From Cyanobacteria bacterium UBA2566 (GTDB lineage Bacteria; Cyanobacteriota; Cyanobacteriia; Cyanobacteriales; Desertifilaceae): a stretch of 52,510 bases of DNA. The notes below the pieces were generated by a model that was not told the DNA's origin, did no database searches, and was given only the letters and a program-made list of their open reading frames with translations. The DNA lies in NCBI GenBank assembly GCA_002340255.1, contig DDLS01000017.1:1-52510 (forward strand), written 5' to 3'. Position 1 is the stretch's first letter; each line of letters opens with the position of its first letter. Shown one piece after another: positions 28,819 through 35,794 of the stretch. The translations under genes were made by a program, and so were the position numbers.

Positions 28819-30321
28819 TTATAAATGGATGGTTTCTCGCGATCGATCGCTTTGCGTGGTAGAGGTCACCATCAATTCTTTCAAGAACAAGCGATCGCAG
28901 AGATAGGAAGCGAGGCGCTCGCTATTGTTCTCGCCAAAGAATTGTTCCAAGGGAACGCAGATGCGAAAGTCTTCCTCTAAGCGTCGCTTAAGTTCGATCG
29001 CCACGAGGGAATCGACTAAACCGCCAAAGGGTAAATCGACTGTCAGTTCTTCGGGAGAACATTGCAGATAAACCGCCAGCCAACCTAAAAGATAGGTAGA
29101 GATCCAGGCAGGGCGTTCTGTAGGTGGAGTGGCTAATATTTCTCGGAATGAGGGCAGTGTTGGCGAGAGTTGTTCTTCCTGTGGCGCAAAACTGGCAATG
29201 TTCTCTTCGGCTTCAGAAAGATTGAGAGGTGGAGCGGGAGGCGTTCCCAACATCGTTTCTCCCCAACGGACGATGACAGCGGCAGAGGTAGCAGCAGCAC
29301 CGTTGGCATAAATTAAAACGAGGTCGCCCGGGTTGAGTTTCCCAACGCGAGCGGCACGCTCTAAATTGGCCAGGGGAAAAACAGGTCCAATATTGCTATA
29401 ATGAGGGTAGAGGTTGAGAGCGCGATCGCGATCAATTCCTAAAGCTCGAATACAAACATCGGCATACCAAGCCGTCGGGGTATTGAAAGCGAAAAAGTCG
29501 ATGTCAGTTAAGCTGACTCCAGCCATTTCGGCAGCTTTTTGACAGCAGGAGCGCGCTGCATCGACAGCGGTTTCAGCCAGGGCAATGGCATTATCTCCCG
29601 TTCGCGCCAGAAGGTGAGTTTTGCCTTTGCTATTGCCAGCCAGTTCGTAACGATAGGCATTGCAAGTTTCGGTTGCGGGGGCGATCGCCACGCTCAATAT
29701 CCCTTCCTCTTCTCGAACCGGACTGACTATTAAAGCCCCAGCTCCATCTCCTAAAGACCAAGAGAAAGAATCACTGTTGTCCGTCGCATTTGAGCCAAAA
29801 TGAGAAACGACGATGAGAATATGTTCGTATCGTCCCGACGCGATAAAGGTGCGAGCAGTTTCTAAGGCAACGAGAGCACTCGAACAGGTGGATTCAATAT
29901 TCCATGCTGGACAGTGCAGCCCGACATCTCGCCCTAAATAAGCGGCATGACCGGGACCGGGGGAGTCGGGAAATAGGGCAGTGATTAAGGCTAAATCGAC
30001 CGCTTCTGGAGTTAGTCTGGCAAGGGCGATCGCTTCTTTGGCTGCCTGACATTCTAAAGCCAGTCCCGATTCTTCCGGTTGCAGAATGCGTCGTTCTCTT
30101 GCTCCTCGGAAGGGATCGGTAAGATAAGGAGCAACGGCCTGCGACCAAATATCGGCATCCTCTCTAGCAATAGGAGCAACATTTCTTTGCCGCTTTCTTG
30201 CTTTCGGGAGCAAGTGAGGACAGTTCTCGCGCCAATAATCATTGGTGCGAATGGTGTCGGGAAAGGCTAGAGTTAAGGAACGAATGGCGATAGAAGCGTT
30301 CATGGTAGGGTTTGACTCCAT
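28819..30321 (-). CDS. KAS III-like acyltransferase fused to a C-terminal carrier domain
   Basis: Residues 10-350 have the ketoacyl-ACP synthase III (thiolase) fold pattern: nucleophile Cys146 in ESTCSSAL and Asn310 in YSNIG. The usual HQAN motif reads NTPT at 280-283, so the catalytic His is absent. Residues about 405-478 form an acyl carrier domain with the attachment Ser in GLVDSLVA (Ser438). Such a protein could move an acyl or aryl group from one carrier to another, as KAS III-like transferases do, rather than perform decarboxylative condensation; this is inference. The C-terminus (DRSRETIHL) resembles that of the PKS upstream of the other TubC domain, and the next gene begins with a TubC domain, so the fused carrier may deliver the starter. 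Codon 7 (30303) is an alternative ATG. Confidence 0.8.
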   Translation of the reverse strand: MESNPTMNASIAIRSLTLAFPDTIRTNDYWRENCPHLLPKARKRQRNVAPIAREDADIWSQAVAPYLTDPFRGARERRILQPEESGLALECQAAKEAIALARLTPEAVDLALITALFPDSPGPGHAAYLGRDVGLHCPAWNIESTCSSALVALETARTFIASGRYEHILIVVSHFGSNATDNSDSFSWSLGDGAGALIVSPVREEEGILSVAIAPATETCNAYRYELAGNSKGKTHLLARTGDNAIALAETAVDAARSCCQKAAEMAGVSLTDIDFFAFNTPTAWYADVCIRALGIDRDRALNLYPHYSNIGPVFPLANLERAARVGKLNPGDLVLIYANGAAATSAAVIVRWGETMLGTPPAPPLNLSEAEENIASFAPQEEQLSPTLPSFREILATPPTERPAWISTYLLGWLAVYLQCSPEELTVDLPFGGLVDSLVAIELKRRLEEDFRICVPLEQFFGENNSERLASYLCDRLFLKELMVTSTTQSDRSRETIHL

Positions 30322-30342
30322 TAATAAACGGACATCATAAAG

Positions 30343-30717
30343 TCAGTTGTGCTTGCCGATCGCCCAAGCGGCAGCATAGCGGGAGGTATGGCTGATACTT
30401 AAAAGCCATTCCCCAAAACCGACATCAGCGGCGGTAATTTGACCGCGAGGACTGAAGGCAACAGCAGGCGCGCCGCAGGGCAATCTGCGAATCTCCACAT
30501 CTTGGTGCGAGAGTTCGGGCATATAACTGAGGATGCTCTGTTTTGCTGCTAGACGACCTCCTAGATGCTGCAACCGTCGTTCTCCTCTCTCGAAAGAGTT
30601 GCGTTCGGCAAGAGTGAAGTATCGCTCTTCGTCGATTGCTGGCAAACTATCGACTTCGACTAGAGTCAAAGTGCGATCGCTCGTCGGGTTGTAAAATTTC
30701 CAGGATTTATCTGTCAT
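30343..30717 (-). CDS. AcpS-like phosphopantetheinyl transferase homologue, catalytic Glu replaced
   Basis: A 124-residue protein with AcpS-family features: the acidic ERYFTLAERNSFERG segment, RLAAKQSIL at 55-63, PCGAP, and the C-terminal LSISHTSRYAAAWA at 106-118. AcpS-type enzymes attach phosphopantetheine from CoA to carrier serines. The metal-binding Glu of the KE(A/S) motif is Gln60 here, and there is no clear GID motif at the N-terminus (the nearest Asp is in VEVD). The C-terminal SISHT motif is intact. It lies between the salicylate synthase (49 bp) and the KAS III fusion (21 bp), inside the operon. It may be catalytically impaired, or may work with the second AcpS-type protein encoded at 35336-35794. 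Confidence 0.65.
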   Translation of the reverse strand: MTDKSWKFYNPTSDRTLTLVEVDSLPAIDEERYFTLAERNSFERGERRLQHLGGRLAAKQSILSYMPELSHQDVEIRRLPCGAPAVAFSPRGQITAADVGFGEWLLSISHTSRYAAAWAIGKHN

Positions 30718-30766
30718 TGTTTTTGCTCTTCTTGCCCGATATTTTTACGGGATTTCCAATGTCCAG

Positions 30767-32092
30767 TTACTCGATGACAAGATTGGCAAGCATCGTGTTC
30801 ATTTTGTTCACTGACTCGATATATTCATTGCCAGGAACGGACTCGGCGATAATTCCGGCTCCGGCATTGAGATGAATGGTGTCTCCGTATTGGAAAACTG
30901 ACCGAATGGCAAGAGCGAAGTCGGCTGTTCCGTTACTGCTGACCCAGCCAAGGGTACCGGCGTAGAGGCTTCGGGGTTCGTCTTCGAGGCGATCGATCCA
31001 GTACAATGCTTGCTGCTTGTCAATCCCGGAAACTGTAATCCCCGGAAAGAGAACTTTCAGTGCATCCCAGAGGGTGCGATTGGGTTGCAGGAGACCGCCC
31101 ACGCGAGAGGAAAGGTGCTGAACGCAACGATATTTCTTAATTTCCATGAAATTGAATACGCCAACGCTGTTGGGCAAGCAAACCGAGGCCATTTCTTGCT
31201 GTGCAAGCCAAGCAGAAAGGGCGTGTTCTTTTACTTCTTTAGCATCAGCAAATAACTCGGCATAAAGGCGCAAATCTTTCTCAGGGGTTTCTCCTCGAGG
31301 TCGCGTTCCAGCGAGAGGGTTGGTGACGACCCAACGTCCATCTGCTGCTTTCATGAGAATCTCGGGACTGAAACCCACTCCTTTGACTTTTCCGAGATCG
31401 AAAGCGTAAGAACGGTAAGCATTATTGGCTTGGTTGGCGATCGAATACGTTCCAAGAACGTTTAATTGTCCCGAATACTTAGCAGTGCGGGAAATAATGG
31501 CTTTTTGCAAGCGATTGGCTTTGATGGCTGCAATCAGTTCTGCGACCCGATGTTCGTAATCTTGGCGATCGCTAAAGTCAATTGATATAGGAGTTGCTGT
31601 ATAAGTCGGGAGTTGTACCTCATTGGTTAATAGTGTATTAATTTCATCAATCCCCTTGATACTCCGGTAACAAATTCCCTCTGGAATAAAGATTAATTCG
31701 CTATCGGGGATGATGAGGTAGAGCAGTTCATTCTCGCTTTGTTTGGAGTACGAAGAGTAAAAACTCGCCATATCGAAGGAAACGTAACCATACGCTGTCC
31801 AATTTTCTAAGGGCAGAGTATTCAGCATCTCTTCTACTTGTTTGAAGGGATCGCGAATAGGTTGAGAATTGACTTCATTCCCCGACATTTCAATGCGATC
31901 GCGGCTGACAGCAATTTTTCTATATTCGCCAATTGCAATTCGGACTTCGTCTTCTCCTTCATAAAGCAGGTATGAATTGATCATTCCTGCTTTTTTTAGA
32001 TTGCTGAGAACGGTGAGAGGTTCAATGTTATAGTTTGGGAAGAACTGTTCTCTATATTTTACTTTTGTGCTATCTTTCACTTGGTTGTTCAT
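30767..32092 (-). CDS. Salicylate synthase (Irp9/YbtS/MbtI type)
   Basis: A chorismate-utilising enzyme of 441 residues predicted to convert chorismate through isochorismate to salicylate and pyruvate, giving the aryl starter of the metallophore. The family's general-base Lys is present (K197 in RLQKAIISR), as are PLAGTRPRG at 259-267, the acidic EVKEHA segment near 286, ITVSGIDKQQ, RSLYAGTLG and the terminal NAGAGIIAES. Length fits MbtI and Irp9. ITVSGI rather than an anthranilate or aminodeoxychorismate synthase signature, together with the adjacent siderophore genes, favours salicylate. First gene of the minus-strand operon. The 883-bp region before it carries a candidate promoter and a Fur-like palindrome. 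Confidence 0.92.
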   Translation of the reverse strand: MNNQVKDSTKVKYREQFFPNYNIEPLTVLSNLKKAGMINSYLLYEGEDEVRIAIGEYRKIAVSRDRIEMSGNEVNSQPIRDPFKQVEEMLNTLPLENWTAYGYVSFDMASFYSSYSKQSENELLYLIIPDSELIFIPEGICYRSIKGIDEINTLLTNEVQLPTYTATPISIDFSDRQDYEHRVAELIAAIKANRLQKAIISRTAKYSGQLNVLGTYSIANQANNAYRSYAFDLGKVKGVGFSPEILMKAADGRWVVTNPLAGTRPRGETPEKDLRLYAELFADAKEVKEHALSAWLAQQEMASVCLPNSVGVFNFMEIKKYRCVQHLSSRVGGLLQPNRTLWDALKVLFPGITVSGIDKQQALYWIDRLEDEPRSLYAGTLGWVSSNGTADFALAIRSVFQYGDTIHLNAGAGIIAESVPGNEYIESVNKMNTMLANLVIE

Positions 32093-32293
32093 CTTTTTTC
32101 TTGTGATTGAGGAAATCTATGCTGACTAAAACTTATCCATTAAATAGATATAAAATGATAAATAAAACCTTTGATATCTTACCTCTATAGTTGTTTACAT
32201 TAAGATCAAACTCTCCATCATGCCTATAATTACCGCATCAGGTTGAGTAGGATGACTTCGATCCCTTGAAAGGTTTTTATTGTTAATTACATT

Positions 32294-32312
32294 CTGAAAA
32301 TAATATTATCAG
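32294..32312. promoter_or_regulatory. Fur-box-like palindrome upstream of salicylate synthase
   Basis: CTGAAAATAATATTATCAG is a 19-bp near-perfect palindrome, with eight of nine base pairs symmetric. It has the size and AT-rich make-up of a Fur site, with heptamers TGAAAAT and ATTATCA separated by three bases rather than one. It falls about 14-32 nt downstream of the predicted start point, where a bound repressor could block transcription. Confidence 0.4.
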
Positions 32313-32332
32313 TATACTCCATAAAAAAAAAG

Positions 32333-32360
32333 ATTATATCCGGTTTTTTTTTTGCTTCAA
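32333..32360 (-). promoter_or_regulatory. Candidate sigma-70 promoter for the biosynthetic operon
   Basis: On the minus strand, TTGAAG (32355-32360) and a perfect TATAAT (32333-32338) are separated by 16 bp. This would give a leader of roughly 230 nt before the salicylate synthase ATG. Other AT-rich -10-like hexamers lie nearer the gene, so the choice is tentative. Confidence 0.35.
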
Positions 32361-32760
32361 ACGTATTTTTTCTCGATTTTTCTTTGGGGCCTATTTATAA
32401 AGAAAAGTCAGAGTGTATACCCAGTCTACTTTGTAGAATGATATGCGAGTCAATGGCTAACGATTGTTGGCCAATATTTGAGTTATAGCTATGTCTTATA
32501 GTCTGGCAAATTCACAAGGCATAGCTTTTGGAAAGATGGAAGCAAGTCTCTATATCACGGGAGCAACAGAACTCTCCTGTAAAGTAAAACGTCACAATTG
32601 TTTTACATCAGATGCTATAGGTTCTTATAACTTGATTTTTTCATCTATTGGTCTTATTTGACGAAAACCTAAACCTCATAAGCGGTTTAATCTTTACACT
32701 GATTTACAAGTTATATTTCTTACAGTTCTTTCCTTGTTTTATGAGGTTCAGTCAGAAAAA

Positions 32761-32798
32761 TTCCCCTAAATCCTCCTTTTTAAAGAAGGTTAGGGGAA
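32761..32798. terminator. Inverted repeat, possible terminator
   Basis: TTCCCCTAA (32761-32769) pairs with TTAGGGGAA (32790-32798). Inner CCTCCTTT and AAAGAAGG stretches can pair with a one-base slip. It lies downstream of the methyltransferase gene, about 180 bp past its stop, and could terminate that transcript. It lacks a clean T-run on the minus strand. Confidence 0.35.
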
Positions 32799-32816
32799 TA
32801 AAACTTAAGGAAGAAT

Positions 32817-32880
32817 AAGGCAGTTTAAAATCGCTATAGCAACTTTTTCCGTTGTATTTTGCTTAAAATCTCAACCGAAA
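32817..32880 (+). repeat. Dispersed repeat, copy 1
   Basis: This 64-nt stretch aligns by eye with 52428-52493 at about 82% identity with two gaps. The centre, TCGCTATAGCAAC, is a decayed version of a palindrome that is perfect in the other copy. Confidence 0.7.
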
Positions 32881-32975
32881 ACTCTATTTCACTCTGCAAT
32901 CACATAACGATAGACCAATCTCAATCCAATCGACCATACTTTTTTTGTGTACACAACTGAAGAAAGAATTTAAGT

Positions 32976-33770
32976 CTACGGCTTTAATTTTGTCTCAAAA
33001 ATGAGAGTCATCGAGCGAATAAAAGGCAACCAAGTTAGCAAACGCATCATTCCCCACCGTTCGGGATGTAATTGAAAAAGTGATTGCACTTCAATAATCT
33101 CGACTCCCATACGCGCGACTTCGTCTATATCTTTGACAAACCACTGTAGGGGAGCACCTAAGGCTTCGAGTTTCTTGGCAGACTTGCGATAAGATGTTCC
33201 GACAATATCAAAGATAAAAGTTGCTCCCGGAAAGCGTTGCTGCATTCGTGAGATCAGTTGAGCAACTGATTCCGCATCGAAGTACATCAATAAACCTTCA
33301 GCAACAATAACAATCTCCTCGGGAGATCTCGAAGGCAGTTGCTCCATCCAGTTAAAGTCTAAGGCGGAAGCTCCAATAAATTTATAGTTTTCGGTTTCAC
33401 GATCGAGTTGGCTGCGAATGTCATTCACTTCCGGTAAATCAAGATTAATCCAGTGCAAATTTTCTTGTTGCAGGCGGTAGTATCGACTGGATAAACCCGC
33501 TCCTAACTCGATAACCAGGGGGTTTTTAATATGGGCAATGTTACGTTGTACTGCACAATCAAAGTGCTCTGCGCGAATAGCCCAACCGGCTTGGGTATAC
33601 GTGCCATAAAAAGAGTCGAGTTCCACATTCCAACCCAGATGATCGCTCCACTCTCGGGCGTGGCGATCGCGAAAAAGACCGTTAGAATTTCGATCTTCGT
33701 CAGCTCTGGCGCGAGTCGTAAGAACCATTGTGCGCGGTACACCTGCGAGTTGTAATTGAGATTGGGACAT
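32976..33770 (-). CDS. SAM-dependent methyltransferase, LCMT/TcmP-like
   Basis: A class I methyltransferase of 264 residues related to the leucine carboxyl methyltransferase/TcmP group, which O-methylates polyketide or carboxyl oxygens. The SAM motif is VIELGAGLSSRYY, followed by INLDLPEV (acidic residue for the ribose) and VAEGLLMYF. I place the start at 33770 (MSQSQLQLAG). A longer frame begins at 33902 but would run into the end of the AraC gene, and the shorter start leaves a 13-bp gap typical of an operon. Being next to the regulator, it may tailor the metallophore, for example by esterifying the terminal acid or methylating an oxygen. The substrate cannot be deduced. Confidence 0.8.
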   Translation of the reverse strand: MSQSQLQLAGVPRTMVLTTRARADEDRNSNGLFRDRHAREWSDHLGWNVELDSFYGTYTQAGWAIRAEHFDCAVQRNIAHIKNPLVIELGAGLSSRYYRLQQENLHWINLDLPEVNDIRSQLDRETENYKFIGASALDFNWMEQLPSRSPEEIVIVAEGLLMYFDAESVAQLISRMQQRFPGATFIFDIVGTSYRKSAKKLEALGAPLQWFVKDIDEVARMGVEIIEVQSLFQLHPERWGMMRLLTWLPFIRSMTLIFETKLKP

Positions 33771-33783
33771 GATGACTGAAGAT

Positions 33784-34806
33784 TTAATGAGATTGAGAAT
33801 TTTTTTGGTAAGTTTTGGGGGTCGTGCCAAAATAATCTTTGAATGCTGTACTAAACCGACTGAGGCTGGCATAGCCAACCGCTTGAGCGACTTCCGAGAC
33901 ATTCATTTGTTGTTCGAGGAGGAGTTTGCGGGCCCATTCCATACGTTGATTGCGAAGGTAGCCGAATACTGTCGTTCCGAAGACTTCGCGAAAGCCAATT
34001 TTGAGCTTGTAATCGTTGATTCCTGCTTTTCTGGCGAGTTCCAATAAGGAAGGGGGGGATTCTATATTGTCTATGAGAATTTCCTTGGCATGATGAATAC
34101 AATCGAGGTCTCGGGGTTGTAAAGGGGAATTTTTGGGCCGTAATTTTGTACTTTCATCGATTTGAGCCAGCTTGAGGGCGACGAGTTCGAGAGCCTTGCT
34201 CTCAATATAGATTTGCCCGGTCAGACCCTCATAAGGACAGTGCAAAAGTTGATGGAGAGCGATCTGCATAGTGGGGGAGGTTGGACTGGTATGAAAAAAA
34301 GTTTCGGCTGATGGCTCAATTGCTTGTAGCAAGGGCTGGGGTATATCAGATTTCCCCTCCAGAAAGGCTCTGAAAAACTCTGGAGCAAGCAAAATCGTTA
34401 CGGCTAAATAGGGGCGATCGGCATAGTAGGTTATCTGAGCGCCATCTCCTCCACAAGCAGTCAAGCAATTGTGTCCTTCCTGCAAGATAAAAGAAGAGGT
34501 CGGCCAGCCGACAACACCAGTTACTTCGCCAGAAATCAGAAAGTAAAATTTTAAGGGATCGGTATGAAGGTGCTGACCTTGCAGCACCAAATTCTGCTTC
34601 ATTTGCTGATTTTCAATCGAGATTTGCAAGCCCGAATCCAAATAAGCGAACCGAACTGAACCTCTACCGATCTTCTTCAACCATTCTAGTCGTGCTTCTG
34701 TTCTCTCCGCATCATAGGAATACAGATTGGACAAATTCATCTGCTCTAGCAGTTCGGGAAAGCTTTGTTGCATCCCATGCCGTGGAAAGATCAACTTTAT
34801 AGTCAT
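33784..34806 (-). CDS. AraC-family regulator, PchR/YbtA-like
   Basis: A transcription factor of 340 residues with a C-terminal double helix-turn-helix AraC domain (about 245-335): LLELARKAGINDYKLKIGF, then VSEVAQAVGYASLSRFSTAF and the closing FGTTPKTY. The N-terminal 230 residues should form the ligand-sensing part. In pyochelin and yersiniabactin systems such proteins bind the ferric siderophore and activate the biosynthetic and receptor genes. The gene is divergent from the carrier/ligase/receptor set and shares a 297-bp region that contains a perfect 26-bp palindrome. It is followed after 13 bp by the methyltransferase gene. Confidence 0.88.
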   Translation of the reverse strand: MTIKLIFPRHGMQQSFPELLEQMNLSNLYSYDAERTEARLEWLKKIGRGSVRFAYLDSGLQISIENQQMKQNLVLQGQHLHTDPLKFYFLISGEVTGVVGWPTSSFILQEGHNCLTACGGDGAQITYYADRPYLAVTILLAPEFFRAFLEGKSDIPQPLLQAIEPSAETFFHTSPTSPTMQIALHQLLHCPYEGLTGQIYIESKALELVALKLAQIDESTKLRPKNSPLQPRDLDCIHHAKEILIDNIESPPSLLELARKAGINDYKLKIGFREVFGTTVFGYLRNQRMEWARKLLLEQQMNVSEVAQAVGYASLSRFSTAFKDYFGTTPKTYQKNSQSH

Positions 34807-34836
34807 TGACTCTCACTTTCAATTTCTACTTATTAA

Positions 34837-34855
34837 AAATGATTAGCAATTATTT
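34837..34855. promoter_or_regulatory. Second Fur-box-like palindrome, divergent promoter region
   Basis: AAATGATTAGCAATTATTT is a 19-bp imperfect palindrome, with seven of nine pairs symmetric, lying 31 bp before the AraC gene start. Its length and composition resemble the site upstream of the salicylate synthase operon. Iron-dependent repression of the regulator is the natural guess. Confidence 0.35.
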
Positions 34856-34880
34856 TAGCTCAGAAGGAAGTTAAAAAAAC

Positions 34881-34906
34881 GAAAATTTTCCTTAAGGAAA
34901 ATTTTC
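34881..34906. promoter_or_regulatory. Perfect 26-bp palindrome in the divergent promoter region
   Basis: The half-site GAAAATTTTCCTT is followed immediately by its exact reverse complement, with no loop. It lies 75 bp upstream of the AraC gene and about 200 bp upstream of the carrier protein gene. Zero spacing and no T-run argue against a terminator; an operator for the AraC protein or another dimeric regulator is more likely. Confidence 0.5.
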
Positions 34907-35001
34907 ATAGCTTTCAGAGCGCTCGATCGCCTTCCAATACTCAATTTCCTATGGCTCAGAGAAAGATAATCCCTTTAGAGCTAAAAAAAATCCGTTTGGA
35001 G

Positions 35002-35031
35002 TTAGTTCTGTTCTTTGTCCTCTGATAGAAT
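35002..35031 (+). promoter_or_regulatory. Weak candidate promoter for the carrier/ligase operon
   Basis: TAGAAT (35026-35031) is a fair -10 element, with TTAGTT 18 bp upstream as a poor -35. A poor -35 is common for AraC-activated promoters. The remaining bases of 34807-35103 hold only the two palindromes listed separately. Confidence 0.3.
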
Positions 35032-35103
35032 GTGCCTGCCTTGGGCTGACAAAGCCACTGTTCTCATTTATTGAGAAAAATTTGGAATTGTGAAAACGCA
35101 AAT

Positions 35104-35358
35104 ATGGAACAGAACTCCTCTCTTGACACTCAAAACACCTTAAAGAGCATTTTGAGAAACTTGGGTATTTCCGAAGAGTTGTTATATGACGATGCTTTAC
35201 TCTATCGCGATCTGCAACTCGACTCGACTGAGATCGTGGAAATCGCTCTAGCCCTCAAACGGCAACTTGGAGTTGCCCTTAAATTAGAAACCCGTCAGGA
35301 CAAAACTTTGGCTGAAATAAGTCAAGAGATTGCGGATGCGCGCTCCAGTTTGGCATAA
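35104..35358 (+). CDS. Discrete acyl/aryl carrier protein
   Basis: An 84-residue stand-alone carrier protein. The phosphopantetheine attachment Ser41 sits in DLQLDSTEIVEIAL, followed by the usual helix III region. I chose the ATG at 35104; a TTG start at 35071 would add 11 residues without homology. It is the first gene of a tightly packed set: the transferase gene overlaps its end, and the aryl ligase overlaps the transferase. The natural reading is that the ligase charges this carrier with salicylate and the transferase activates it. No aryl carrier domain is fused to the first NRPS, so this protein, or the carrier on the KAS III fusion, must supply the starter. Confidence 0.85.
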   Translation: MEQNSSLDTQNTLKSILRNLGISEELLYDDALLYRDLQLDSTEIVEIALALKRQLGVALKLETRQDKTLAEISQEIADARSSLA

Positions 35359-35794
35359 GCTTTCGGGAGCCAACCAGCAAAGCAATAGACAAGACGGGTC
35401 GATCGCGGCGATTGGTATCGATTTGGTGGAAATTTCCCGAGTCGAGAACTTTCTTCACCGTTACGATCGCGACACTCTCACTTTAATCTTTGCCTCCAAA
35501 GAACTCGATGCCAGCCAACTTGACCCCACCCCTGCCAAATACCTAGCCCTTTGTTTTGCCAGTAAAGAAGCACTCGGCAAAGCACTCGGAACGGGATTAG
35601 CTGAAATTCACTGGTTTGAAATTGCTGCCCAACTCAACCCATTGGGACATTTATCAGTCGATTTATCGGGTTCTGCCCGCCAAAAAGCTGACGAGCTGGG
35701 ATGGCTGCGTTGGGAAATGAGTTGGTTATCTTGGCAAAACCATCTCCTCGTTTGCGCGATCGCCTATCAATCTACAACCAGCAACGATTCATGA
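35336..35794 (+). CDS. AcpS-type phosphopantetheinyl transferase
   Basis: A holo-ACP synthase-family protein that would attach the CoA-derived arm to carrier domains. The metal-binding motifs are intact: GIDLVEISRVE (Asp29 from the ATG) and CFASKEALGKALGTGL (Glu78). The C-terminal SxSH motif of the family reads SWLSWQNH, so the conserved His appears shifted or lost. The first 26 residues precede the usual start of the fold. A TTG at 35330 is an alternative start; both lie inside the carrier gene. Its end overlaps the ligase start in an ATGA junction, implying translational coupling. Most cyanobacteria rely on an Sfp-type enzyme as far as I recall, so an AcpS-type enzyme dedicated to this locus is notable. 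Confidence 0.82.
   Translation: MRAPVWHKLSGANQQSNRQDGSIAAIGIDLVEISRVENFLHRYDRDTLTLIFASKELDASQLDPTPAKYLALCFASKEALGKALGTGLAEIHWFEIAAQLNPLGHLSVDLSGSARQKADELGWLRWEMSWLSWQNHLLVCAIAYQSTTSNDS

Larger units (their letters stand above)
32093..32975. other. Long intergenic region upstream of the biosynthetic operon
   Basis: This 883-bp AT-rich stretch has no credible ORF. It carries a candidate promoter and a Fur-like palindrome for the salicylate synthase operon (32294-32360), an inverted repeat near 32761-32798 that may end transcription from the right, and one copy of a dispersed repeat (32817-32880). I saw no riboswitch or tRNA fold in it. Confidence 0.7.

Noticed and set aside
32093..32326. Riboswitch in the long leader of the biosynthetic operon
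   Set aside because: I could not recognise any known aptamer core; the leader length itself depends on a tentative promoter.
33771..33902. Upstream extension of the methyltransferase frame
   Set aside because: It would overlap the 3' end of the AraC gene and has no family similarity; the ATG at 33770 gives a 13-bp intergenic gap.
35701..35790. Longer start for the aryl ligase
   Set aside because: Those 30 codons lie in the transferase gene in another frame; the ATG at 35791 forms an ATGA overlap and matches the family N-terminus.
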